Positions 34,188-44,663 of a DNA stretch of 64,000 bases are shown here, one piece after another. Each line of letters begins with the position of its first letter. Positions within the stretch are counted from its first letter, which is position 1. Location of the stretch: the NCBI RefSeq assembly GCF_001039355.2, contig NW_019773515.1:444371-508370 (forward strand), in the 5' to 3' direction. The DNA comes from Lingula anatina (lineage: Eukaryota; Brachiopoda; Lingulata; Lingulida; Lingulidae). The notes under the pieces are model-generated. The model was not told the origin of the DNA and made no database searches. It worked only from the letters and a program-made list of their open reading frames with translations. Both the position numbers and the translations under genes were made by a program.

Positions 34188-36128
34188 TTACAGGTAATAC
34201 AACGAGAAATCACCCAGAAGACCGAAAGAGTTGGCTGCCTTTCCATAGCCAGGTTTTAGTTTAGACCCCTCCTTCGTGTCCTCGTCACCCGAACCCTCAG
34301 CATCGTCACCAGGTGTCAGTAATTCCGCCACTTTACTGGGTGTGTCGTCTAGAACGGCCACTGCCACCAGAGTGCCATTGTCGCCTCCAGATGGCGCCAC
34401 TGCGGCTGGTGCCTTGACTTTCGGCGCCGTCGTTGGTTTACCACAAGAAGCAGGGCATCCACACTGTTCTGTCTCCTTGGCCGTGCACGTGCGTGCTTCC
34501 ACAGCCGCACCTGTACACTCAGGAGAGTTCACTGGGACTGGTTCCGTGCACGAGCGGTGACGCACGACGCGACCACCACAGCACGCGGAGACGACGGACC
34601 ACTGTGTCCATCCTCCCTGGACTGCAAGGGAATAAAACGGAATGAATTTCAGAAAATAACCTTTTTATATATATAGACACTGTATATATGTGTGTCTGTA
34701 TATTTCCAAGCTTTTCTGTATCACAATTATCTCCAGCTGCTGCTTTGGAATTAAAACCTGTTGGTTTAAAAGTGTTTTGGTTTTTATCTGGAAGTATAAT
34801 TGGGGTACATGTAATATCGACGTCTATTGCTAGTTATTTAAGAAATAGAGGCTATTGCGTGATAGACGATTAACAGCAATCTGAAGAAAACTGAAGTTAT
34901 GAGTTATCCTAAAAATATGTTCCTAACCCTGCTCTTATAAAGGAACGGAGGGTTATCTACATAACCATATATATTTTCACATGGCTAAACAGCCATTATG
35001 CGTAAAGGAACGAGTATGTTCTATCTTTACTGAATGATAAATTACCACAACCATGCTGGGGAATTATGTTTTGATCGATGGTAAAAATGTTGGACACTTT
35101 TCTCTAGGTGAAGGAAAGTGTATTTTTTCGCCAAAATGGCGACAAATGGAAGTTAAAAGCAAAAGATGAAAAAGTAAAAAAAAAAAAAACGCAGAACCAC
35201 CCCCCCCCCCCAAAAAAAAAAAAAAAAAAAAACAAACTTACCCACACATGCAGCAGTGTTACAGAGACGGATATCGACGTCACTTCCGGTACACGTCTGC
35301 ACAACTCCTGCAAAGTTCAGCAATGGATTCCTATTGGTCCCTTGCACCAGCAGACATTCCCTCCTCGCCAACTGGATCCCTCCGCCGCAGGAAGCCGTGC
35401 AGATTGAGTACTCACTCCACTTGGACCACACCGCGATTGTCGTTACGCCTCCCTTTGGTGACCACGCTTTAAAATTAAATTTGATTGGATTGAATTATAT
35501 TTACAAAAAATGTTCTGACAGTTTCCCATGCTGTTTTTTTTTTAACAGCATTTGTTTATTTTGGAACAAACGTCATAAGTCCGCGCTGTTAATTGTGTTT
35601 GACACATCGTTGCCTTTCATAGCGTATCCGATACTGGCAAATGTAAATATGGAGACAGAACAAAATATTAAATTAATGAACAGAAATTATATGTTATTTT
35701 TCATTTGTCTTAAAATCACCAGTTTGATTAATTTGTTGATCTTAGATAAAAAAAAACCCTGGATATATGAATATATAACCTAATGTTTGTAAAAGTCAGT
35801 GTAAGAAAAATCGCCTTATCACCCAGAGTTAGAAATTTCAATTTTATGGTGAAAAGGGGAAACTTCTGAGTCGAGATTAAAAAAAAGATATCAAGACAGA
35901 ATTTATAACAAGCACGATTAATTACATGAAAAGTCAGTCAGGTGAAAAGCACGATTAATTATATGAAAAATCAGCCAGTTGGACTGAAGAACATTTGAAA
36001 ACAACAAAAATAGCCCTCTCCACGGGAACGCATGTAATCGCTTTTTCTGAACTAATAAGTTAACATTGATGCCTCTTACCTTCAACACAAACGCCAAAAA
36101 CGACCAGGAGAAACACTGTTGAAAACAT
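34188..36128 (-). CDS. Secreted two-TSR protein A with acidic Ser-Gly tail
   Basis: Three exons: 36080-36128, 35242-35466, 34188-34621. They sum to 708 bp, 235 residues, with phase 1 introns. Residues 1-16 (MFSTVFLLVVFGVCVE) form a signal peptide. Exon 2 holds one thrombospondin type-1 repeat (VWSKWSEYSICTASCGGG ... CTGSDVDIRLCNTAACVG). Exon 3 holds a second, shorter TSR (GGWTQWSVVSACCGGRVVRH ... CTAKETEQCGCPASCG). A low-complexity Pro/Ala/Lys stretch then leads to an acidic segment with EGSGDED, a plausible glycosaminoglycan attachment motif. TSR proteins act in extracellular matrix and cell-surface recognition; the specific role here is unknown. It has a diverged paralogue in opposite orientation at 38858-40510 with an identical exon plan. 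Confidence 0.88.
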
Positions 36129-38857
36129 GGTGTTGTAGACGCGCCACCGACTGAAGCGACTGCTCCTTTGGACCACAAACAGTGAATGGATTATGTTGCC
36201 TTTGTCTGGCGAAATGGACAAAAAGTTAATCAGATAAACCTGGCGGTGTCAAGCCCCTAGGTGCAAACTATTTGGTTTGATTTCGCGTGACATTTGGAGA
36301 AAGGGGAAGTTTTTGTGAATTAGATTAACGTAGATAAAAATAATAATAATAATAATAATAATAAAAACGAAAGTGCACGAAATGCTCCAAAGATCATGTA
36401 TTCACTGCCACCTTTGAGTCAATAAGTGTCAGGTACTGGTAATGTGCAATGATAATTTGGAAATTTAAACGCATAACATTTCTGTTTTATGATCCATTTA
36501 TTGCCTTTAAGCATTGAAAAATTAAAAGGGCGTATTTTCTCATACGTTTCAGTGGTTTGGGCTGGTCCAGTTTGGACGTCAACAGCGGTATTTTACCAGT
36601 TTTGCACAATAAAGTCTAAAAAAAGATCTTTATACACATATAGCTTATATACACACATATAATATATGTGTTTATATACATGAAACGTGAACATGTAAAT
36701 TTGCAGAAGTGCCCGTAAAACAAACTTCTTGTTTCGTTAATTATTAGCTGATCTTGATACGTTTTGTATCGGGCCAAAGGTCAATCAAAAGGTATACATT
36801 ATGTGTGGTGTAATTCATGTTGGTATCATACAATTTGTTCGGCATGTATAAAAACTAAAACCGATGTTTATGCGGGAGGTCAGTCGGTTTCGATTCTATC
36901 ATTATTGAAAGAGCTCTTTTGTTTAGCCTTAGTCCTTCACGCTAATGACATCTGCACTTGGGGTTGACTTCGACCACATATCTTTAAGGTGACTCCGTAC
37001 GTCGCCCTGTGATTCATGGCGCTGTTGATGACTGTAATCTTCCCCATTTCTGTTACATACTGGTTTTATACGTCAATCTCGGGTGGTTTCATTGAGTGAT
37101 CCTTTCTCTCCCTCTGTTTGAGAGTAATTCTCTCTCTGTGTGTGTTTGCGTGTGTGCACGGGTGTGTGTGTATGTGTGTGTGGACGCCGATACTTAGCTC
37201 TCGTGTGATGCCTGCCACGGACAGTCTAACAAGTTGCTTTATCCAAGTGTCAATTCAGAAACAAAATCCCCTTAATTTGTGTCAAAATAAAAACGTTCAT
37301 AATGCATAAACATTACTTTATGTATATGGTGTATATGGCTTTATATGTCTTAAATATATACATATGGGGCTATATCTGGGTTAGATAGTATGTATGACTT
37401 AAATATGCCGTGGTGTTAAATATCATTTTGACCAGGGAAAATACAACTGTCGTTTCTTTGGGAGGCACGATGCCTTTGAGAAATAAGTGTTTGCTATCTT
37501 AAAAGAGCAAACAGAAAAAAATTGACAAGAAGAACCAAAAATGGCCCATTGTACTAAATACTATCAGTCACCATCAACAGGATACTCGTGAGCGTGAGGC
37601 AGTTTCAGTTCTGTGCCTCTCCTAGAAACCAAACGAACGTGTGTTACTCGTGTGTCAACCAGCACCAGCGAGACCACCAGAAGTCAACTACGACACACAG
37701 AGGCGGACGCTTTTTTATTTCTATGTTTTTAATTTTTTTTCACGAAATTAAAAGTTAGGTCTTAAACCACGCTCGGACAGAAGTAAAAGTATATATTACG
37801 TAACACAAAGATCTTGCCTGTTTCCCGCCATTAAAACCCACCACTATCTCACCTCTGGGCATTAAAGATGCTAATGCTGTCTTAAGGACCTAACGCACGC
37901 AACTCTCTTCCACGTGCATTATCCTTGTTCTGATAAAATAATAAATGAAAAAAGGGATTCAAAATTCGATTTCCGGAAACACTTACGCTGGTGCAGACAA
38001 TTTTCAACACAAGTGATAAATCTACTTTTATATCAACGCTGGGTGACAAAATTGTCACCCTGTCGTCACGAAACATTGAGCCATTGACCCCTTAATCGAC
38101 GAGAACAGATTCCTCCTTGTACGTCGTCTGACTTGACCCCATTTTATCCATTACCCTGTCTTAATAAAATTCCTTCATTCTCCTTTTGTCCTCAACACTC
38201 TCTACTAATTTTTGACCATGAATTTTTGTTTTGCTTGCCCATGTCGTTCTAGTGGTTTCAACAATTTAAATTACACGACAAGCGAAGTTGGGGTGTATGA
38301 GAACCACTTACTTTGAAAATAAACACAGATTCATCCCTTTAACCTTCATGTGAGTGCGAATGTACATGTAGATACCGCCCAATTGTTGCCGAGGTCGAGG
38401 CAACAAATAAATATACACACTTTATACCAATCGTTAATACGCGAAATACCGATTAATCACTTTTTTATGCCCGACAAGAAGTCAGCATTCCGATTAAACA
38501 TTTCATCTGAGTCATTTGCATAATCACTGGCACTTTTAAGTCTTTTCAACATTCACTCTGCCATCAAGAGGAGTGTATTAAGGCACGGACGTGCGCCAAT
38601 CATTTCATCTTGTCATTGCTGAGCGCGGTCACGGGGTCACAACGCATGCTAATAGTGGAGAACCTTTTGATGTCGCATAATTCAAAACTATGGACAGATT
38701 GCGACGTGCATTCCGCGGTGCTTATGTTTGACACATTTCTTGTCAGGTCAGTATGCTTTTTATGGATGTTATTTAAATTAACGTGAAAATGCTCTGTATA
38801 TAAGAGCGTAAGTGTTTCTTAAGACTTCGCATTTTCGGTCTGGGCTTTCACAGAAAC
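36129..38857. promoter_or_regulatory. Shared upstream region of two divergent TSR genes
   Basis: 2.7 kb between the two start codons. It contains (ATA)n at about 36340-36365, a GT-rich tract at about 37130-37185 and a clear TATA box for the plus-strand gene. No coding exon recognised. Confidence 0.5.
38797..38804 (+). promoter_or_regulatory. TATA box of TSR gene B
   Basis: TATATAAG lies 61 bases before the start codon, which would give a 5'UTR of about 30 bases. Confidence 0.6.
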
Positions 38858-39495
38858 ATGTTGCTGCCAGTGTTCATCGTACTAGTTGGTGTTGTCGACG
38901 CTAAGGGTGAGTTTATTTTGCTTGCTTTTTTCTTCAATATTACCCGAAATTGAATGAAGAAAGTAACATCATACGGTTATTTTTTCTCAATATGCTTCTG
39001 GTTTTCTCAGGATACACACTAAAGCTAACTATATGCATGTGTGATGTGGTAAACAAACAAAAAAAAAAAAAAAAAAAAAAAAAANNNNNNNNNNNNNNNN
39101 NNNNNNNNNNNNNNNNNNNNNNNNNNNNNNNNNNNNNNNNNNNNNNNNNNNNNNNNNNNNNNNNNNNNNNNNNNNNNNNNNNNNNNNNNNNNNNNNNNNN
39201 NNNNNNNNNNNNNNNNNNNNNNNNNNNNNNNNNNNNNNNNNNNNNNNNNNNNNNNNNNNNNNNNNNNNNNNNNNNNNNNNNNNNNNNNNNNNNNNNNNNN
39301 NNNNNNNNNNNNNNNNNNNNNNNNNNNNNNNNNNNNNNNNNNNNNNNNNNNNNNNNNNNNNNNNNNNNNNNNNNNNNNNNNNNNNNNNNNNNNNNNNNNN
39401 NNNNNNNNNNNNNNNNNNNNNNNNNNNNNNNNNNNNNNNNNNNNNNNNNNNNNNNNNNNNNNNNNNNNNNNNNNNNNNNNNNNNNNNNNNNNNNN

Positions 39496-39529
<34 letters not shown>

Positions 39530-40510
39530 CACACCTTTTTGGGGAACAGACGTATCAGCGGTTCCATAGTTTATCAGTAATGAATAAAACTTTTTCTGCA
39601 AACCATATCATCCTAGGTGCAGATTCCAAAGGTCCATTCTCTGTAAAAGCCGAAATTGCCGCCTGGTCTGGCTGGAGCAAGTTTACACTATGTACAGCAT
39701 CTTGCGGCGGTGGTGTTCAGATTCGCCGCAGAGAATGCGTTCTGTTTCCGGTTCGGCAGGAGGTGACTGACATCCTGTCGAAGTGCACCGGAAGTGACAT
39801 CGACATCAGACCTTGCAATGTTCACACATGCGTTGGTGAGTCTATTTTGATTAAAGGGCATTTTTACTACGATTCTTTTCAACTGTGGCGGGCAACATAA
39901 TAAAATAATTTACACTTTTCAGTTTTATACATATTTGTGCACAATGTAGGCCCAGCTCAATTCACTGAACCAGAATCTAATCCAGATTTATATGATATGT
40001 AATAAACACGATTCCAATGCAGTTCCTTCTAGCATCAAGTTACATGTAGGCTAATTAGCACCAAATACATATATAATATCTGATCCGACAGAGAACCAAC
40101 ATTACATTTTATTGAAACGCCTTTTAGTAGGCCCCTAATTTTCAATCTTTACTGTACATGTAAACTTGTATGTTTATTGGGTTCCAGTTCAGGGTGGTTG
40201 GACGGAATGGTCCATTTTCACGCCCTGCTGTGGCGGCAAGACTGTGCGTCACCGCACGTGCACCAACCCAGCACCAATCAATGCCCCGGCGTGCTCGGGA
40301 AACGCCATTGACGTCATGGAATGCCCCAAGTACGTTTGGGACGGTTGTGGATGTCCGCGCAGTTGCCTGAACATGCGCAGTTACGTTGCCGAGGAAAGGA
40401 TACATGGTGCGGAAGTTCGTACACTCGGAGATGACACAAAACAGTTGCATATACAGAAATCAAAGAAACTTGGGATACAAGACCTCTTACATGACTATTA
40501 CTCGAAGTAG
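38858..40510 (+). CDS. Secreted two-TSR protein B
   Basis: Three exons: 38858-38906, 39617-39835, 40188-40510. Total 591 bp, 196 residues, phase 1 introns. The first exon is 49 bp, exactly as in the divergent paralogue, and encodes a signal peptide (MLLPVFIVLVGVVDAK). Exon 2 is a TSR (AAWSGWSKFTLCTASCGGGV ... CTGSDIDIRPCNVHTCVG). Exon 3 is a second TSR (GGWTEWSIFTPCCGGKTVRH ... CPKYVWDGCGCPRSC) with a short basic tail ending LLHDYYSK. It lacks the long acidic Ser-Gly tail of paralogue A. Intron 1 contains the assembly gap, so an extra exon there cannot be excluded, although phase and paralogy argue against one. The function within the TSR family is unknown. Confidence 0.88.
39085..39495. other. 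Assembly gap (411 N) inside a poly(A) tract
   Basis: The run of undetermined bases is flanked by A tracts of 20-30 bases on both sides, in intron 1 of TSR gene B. The long open frames crossing it are artefacts. Single undetermined bases also occur at 545, 15354 and 50817. Confidence 0.95.
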
Positions 40511-40569
40511 CGTGTTCCTATCTTAATTTAGAAGCAATCACATTCCTGATATCAACAATACATTTTTTC

Positions 40570-40575
40570 AATAAA
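40570..40575 (+). terminator. Poly(A) signal of TSR gene B
   Basis: AATAAA 60 bases past the stop codon at 40510. Confidence 0.6.
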
Positions 40576-40796
40576 AACAGTCATATTTGTCTTTTCTTTA
40601 CTGAAGCCTACATTTCTGATTTCACTCATCACGGCTCACGAACTTGGTTCGAGGGGGGGTGGGGGTGCTAACGGGTTCATTAGAAAGTCGTGCAAGTTTA
40701 AACCCATACTTGTTCAAAGGTATGTGGAATATTTTAGAAAGCTAGTCCACGTGCTTGGACATGTCTTATTCCCTATGTATACATAAGTTGCACTAA

Positions 40797-41010
40797 GACC
40801 CCATTCCCAGAGATTAGATCGATCCAAGCTAGATCGACCTAACTCCCTGTGGTTCACGCTAAATAGCTGTCAGCCGATCGGGCACGAAAGTTAATTACCC
40901 CCTTACAGCTTGTAGTAGGCGGGACGGACATTTAAGATGGATTATCTGACAGTAATCTAGTGAGACTCCCCACGGGGATAGATCGATCTAAAATCTATGG
41001 GAATACGCCC
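40797..41010. mobile_element. MITE with CATTCCCACAGAT-type termini, copy 2, TAA target site
   Basis: Ends gaccccattcccagagatta and the near complement ctatgggaatacgccc. Inner blocks (gatcgatc, ttcacgctaaatagctgt, cggacatttaag) match the element at 26172-26419 in reverse orientation. Flanked by TAA on both sides (40794-40796, 41011-41013), consistent with a PIF/Harbinger-type insertion. Confidence 0.8.
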
Positions 41011-41379
41011 TAAGATAGCTAATTATCCATTCCAATTCAGACCTTAAATATGATAAACCCCCTTAAAATTACACGGTGCCGATATTTTGGATATTTTCTT
41101 CTGACTTATAAAGAAAGATCTTTGGCTGTGGACATGGTTATCTTGTAGCATTAGGTAAAGGCTTTTTTTTTTCTTCATTTTTTGAACAAGATGGATGAGT
41201 GTCTTGTTTCCAATACGCAGAATGGGACAAAGATGCGTTGTGTCCCACTTGCATAGCTTTTGAGTACGATGTACATCAGACTCAATCTTGATCCAATACA
41301 GGTTTGTTTTGCGATTGTGTTTCATGGCCAATCCATTTGTCGGACGCCATAGGTTCCACAGTTGATCAGCGGTCAAACA

Positions 41380-41496
41380 GGGCCCCGTAACTCGAAAGCA
41401 TCGCACATTGCGCCCATACTCGCCCCATATAATACATTGTAGCCTCTATGTGATATCGCTATTCGCAATACGCGATGCTCTCGAGTTACGGGGCCC
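41380..41496. mobile_element. Short palindromic element with GGGCCCCGTAACTCGA termini
   Basis: 117 bp. The 25-bp ends gggccccgtaactcga(a)agcatcgc are inverted at the right, with one or two mismatches. No coding capacity. It is probably a miniature inverted-repeat element; no target duplication is evident. Confidence 0.65.
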
Positions 41497-42294
41497 AGGT
41501 CGCTTGTAGATCTTCTGGGAAAGTTCACATTTTGCCGTTCAAAGGAAACACAAGGATAACTAACTATAGAGCATTAATATGAAGACATCTTGGTGCCTTT
41601 CTCTTTGGAATGACTTATACTAGAGTGCATTCAGACAGATTATCAGACTAACTGATCCACGGACTAAATATGGCCGAACCCACTTAAAAGCAAGCCGTTT
41701 AATCCTCTGACGGTCTCACCACCTCCGCATAAGTAGTTTAAGCCAATTTAAGTGATTGCACATAGAGAGAATCTTCCGCAGAGTTAGATCGATCCAACTA
41801 GTACGATGGGTTTATCTGTCCGATCCCTCAATCCGCCTTGTTACACCCACAATAATCAATTACTTTCTATTAAGTTTAGGATTAAATAGTTTAGTGACAA
41901 AAGTCCTCTTTCGTGTGCACTGTAAAGAGTTGGATCATTCATTTGTTATTTGGGTACCCTCACTCAAGCTGTGCTGGTAAGTCTATTCGACTGGCCAGGC
42001 CTTTGTGAGCATTCTGTACCCGTTTTGCAAATAGCACAGTAAATGACATGATATTCACATTCTGACAGGTTCGCGTGCTTGGAGTGACACCAGATTTTCA
42101 GCATGCTTCTTTAACATATTTTAAATAAAGGTAAATTTTATATCTAATTTCAGTGCAGTTAACATATGACATCTATTTGTTCTCTGCGTATTCCAACATA
42201 TAAAAAAGGTATTTGTATTTCAGAAAGAGCAAGGCCTATTGCAAATAGGCTGAAGAACGCTAATCTGTTATTAATAGTACGTTTTAAATTCATG

Positions 42295-42336
<42 letters not shown>

Positions 42337-42463
42337 CGTGTGTGCACCGGATCCCCCCTCTTTTTTTTTACAAACAATACCTGCCCTCAAACGCAGACGA
42401 AATGGATATCAAATGTTCCAATGAATGGCTTACAAGGCACAGCGCGCGTTCTATTCCAGTCGC

Positions 42464-42471
42464 TATATAAA
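42464..42471 (+). promoter_or_regulatory. TATA box, relict EF-hand promoter
   Basis: TATATAAA in an agtcgctatataaaaagccc context shared with two downstream copies, about 138 bases before the corresponding ATG. Confidence 0.6.
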
Positions 42472-42602
42472 AAGCCCTCATTTTTCCAGCCTTGTAACTT
42501 TTATGGCATTTCTAAAACTTGAATAAAGGTAAAAGCTGGGTTAAATTTGTGTGGATTATATGTTTTCAAATCTCTAGTACGTCTTCTTTCTCGACAAACA
42601 CC

Positions 42603-42668
42603 ATGTCTAGGATTATCATACCTATCCGAGGATTAGTAAAAATGCAAAGTGCAAAGATAAGATTAGCA
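42603..42668 (+). pseudogene. Relict start of an EF-hand gene (third copy)
   Basis: Begins MSRIIIPIRGLVKMQ, matching the first residues of the two intact genes downstream. After about 22 codons it runs into a repeat of its own upstream region (gcaaataggctgacag versus gcaaataggctgaaga at 42240). This is a tandem duplication of about 420 bp covering promoter plus first codons. No EF-hand exon follows before the next copy, so it encodes no calcium-binding domain. Confidence 0.75.
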
Positions 42669-42871
42669 AATAGGCTGACAGACACTTATCTGTTATTACT
42701 ATATGTAGTACATTTTAAATTCATGAAGAGAGAGAGAGAAACTGCTACGTGTGTGAACCGGACCCCGCCCTTTTTTTCCACAAACAATACTTGCCCTCAA
42801 ACGCAGACGAAATGGATATCAAATGTTCCAATGAGTGGCTTACAAGGCACCGCGCGCTCTATTCCAGTTGT

Positions 42872-42879
42872 TATATAAT
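42872..42879 (+). promoter_or_regulatory. TATA box of EF-hand gene A
   Basis: TATATAAT about 145 bases before the ATG at 43018; the surrounding block is conserved in all three copies. Confidence 0.6.
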
Positions 42880-43017
42880 AAGCCCTCATTTTTTCCAGCC
42901 ATGTAACTTTTATGGCAATCCTTTTAAAAAATTTGAACAAAGATAAAAATCTGGGTTAGATTTGTGTAGGTGATACGTTTTCAAATCACTAGTACGTCTG
43001 CTTTCTCGTCAAACACC

Positions 43018-44663
43018 ATGTCTAGGATTATCATACCTATCCGAGGATTAGTAAGAATGCAACCTGCAGAGAGAAGATTAGCAACGTTATTCCAACCAGC
43101 AAGGACATTTGGAAATGTTATTAACAATCCGCGAACATGGATTACCCCCACTAGTTTTGGCCTGGGGTCTACGAGATTTTTACAACCGGCGAGAGGTGTT
43201 GTAAACCGACCTTTAAGATTAAAAAGGGTATGTTGTCAGCTTTGTAATAAACATTCATTGTTTTTTATCTTACACAGGTGTGACAGGAATGGTAGTCCTA
43301 GGAATGGAAGTCCGGGGTCCCATATGATTACTACATGTTAGGGTTATTCGAAATATCGGGGTTAGCATATGGTGTATATGTATATGGGACGAATGCTACC
43401 TGTACAAAATAATGGGGAGCGGACTACTGATCCTAGCGGATTACCATTCCTGTCACACCAGCGCCTAAGCAATGCCTTAAACGTACAATGACATACCTAT
43501 TTCAACATTTCCTTGTTTATTTCTTCTCTCTTTAAAAAATCTTTCAGATGCCAAGCGACTACCCGCTGTTGACTGGATCAGAACACTGGAGACGAAAAAT
43601 GCGAACGGTTTTTAAGCGTTTGGATGCCAATGCCGATGGGTACATGACCAAGGAAGACTATGTGATTACTGCTCAGGCCCTTATAGATTATTTGGGACTC
43701 ACTGGTGAGTTAACTTACACTATCGTGTTTGTACATTGCGTTTTCACAGGACAACAGGATGCAAAAATGCTTAAAGGGTGAGAATCAAGTTTAACTTTAT
43801 AAAGATAAAAAATGGATTTTGTAACAATTCAGTAGAGGGGAAACTGTCCGACGCATCTGCACAGTCTTTGGTGCCAACTGCGCTAATCCGTAGGTAAGGA
43901 GCAAAACTAAAATGTTTGAAGATCGAAAAAAAAATAAAAAAAAAATAATAACAAGCACTTGATATTAATTGCGACATACGTATTTCAACACAACAACACA
44001 TGTTATTTTGTGAGTACGGCCATTTCAATATTTCGGAAGAGCAAGCCACGCCCCTGCATGTGCACATGTATGGAGATGTATAACAAGGTTTATATTATCT
44101 CGAGTCGTCGGAAGCTTTTGTATCCTATTCATACTGAAAGTAATATTGACGCAAAGCAATCTGTTTTTTGCCCTCCCCCACCTTTCTACTCCTCACTCAC
44201 TTCTTGTCCTGGAAGGTCTCGACTGTGAACACGTGGTTATATTGTAGATGCGTTATTGTTTTTAGGCAAAGAAGCTGAGCGCATTTTAAACGAACGCCTT
44301 CGCGTCTGGGAAGGAATAGCTGGAGATAAAACACGTATCACCGTGGATGAATACTGTCAGGACATTCTGTCCTTCCTGAATGATAGACGCTTCCGAGAAG
44401 AGCTGTGCTACACGGTAATTCGCGCGGAGTTCAATGCGATTGATATCGATGGTGATGGGTTCATATCCAAGGAAGAGCATGCTGCTTATTTTTACAGTCT
44501 TAACATCCCAACTGAATCTTCAAAGGACGACTTTGATGTATTGGACTCTAACAAAGATGGTCTCGTGTCAATTGACGAGTTTGCCGAAGGGTTTCTCGAG
44601 TTCTGGTTGACCGAAGATCCAGATAACATCTACAACCAAACGTATGGGTCACTCGTTAATTGA
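43018..44663 (+). CDS. Sarcoplasmic/calexcitin-type EF-hand protein A with basic N-terminal extension
   Basis: Exons 43018-43227, 43548-43704, 44266-44663; 765 bp, 254 residues. Exon 1 (70 residues) is rich in Arg and hydrophobics and nearly free of acidic residues (MSRIIIPIRGLVRMQPAERR); it is probably a mitochondrial or other targeting extension. Exons 2 and 3 carry the calcium-binding body: EF loop DANADGYMTKED at about residues 95-106, a degenerate second site (GDKTRITVDEYC), then DIDGDGFISKEE and DSNKDGLVSIDE. The C-terminal pattern (YSLNIP ... FLEFW ... YGSLVN) resembles calexcitin and sarcoplasmic calcium-binding proteins, which buffer or sense cytosolic calcium. The Met at the start of exon 2 follows a perfect TTTCAG acceptor in phase 0 and is internal. 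A near-identical gene lies 3 kb downstream. Confidence 0.87.
43277..43459. mobile_element. MITE with GGTGTGACAGGAAT termini, copy c (EF-hand A intron 1)
   Basis: 183 bp between ggtgtgacaggaatggta and its complement taccattcctgtcacacc. It occupies the same position as the copy in the paralogue's intron 1, so it was inserted before the gene duplicated. Confidence 0.8.

Larger units (their letters stand above)
40511..42200. other. Intergenic region with inverted-repeat elements
   Basis: No gene recognised between TSR gene B and the first EF-hand promoter copy. It holds the TAA-flanked MITE at 40797-41010 and the palindromic element at 41380-41496. The rest shows no motif I can name. Confidence 0.5.

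Noticed and set aside
38950-39900. Long plus-strand frame of about 316 codons
   Set aside because: It spans the 411-base assembly gap and poly(A) tracts; only its last part overlaps the real TSR exon 2.
41626-41830. Third copy of the CATTCCCACAGAT element family
   Set aside because: It shares only short motifs (gtgcattcagac, ttagatcgatcca); I could not find matching termini or a target duplication.
42519-42602. In-frame upstream extension of the EF-hand first exon (also at 46018)
   Set aside because: The apparent start is TTG, and gene A has an in-frame stop at the same place, so translation most likely begins at MSRIII.
43548-43550. ATG at the start of EF-hand exon 2 as the protein start (likewise 46638)
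   Set aside because: It directly follows a perfect acceptor in phase 0 with an upstream exon conserved between paralogues, so it is most likely internal.
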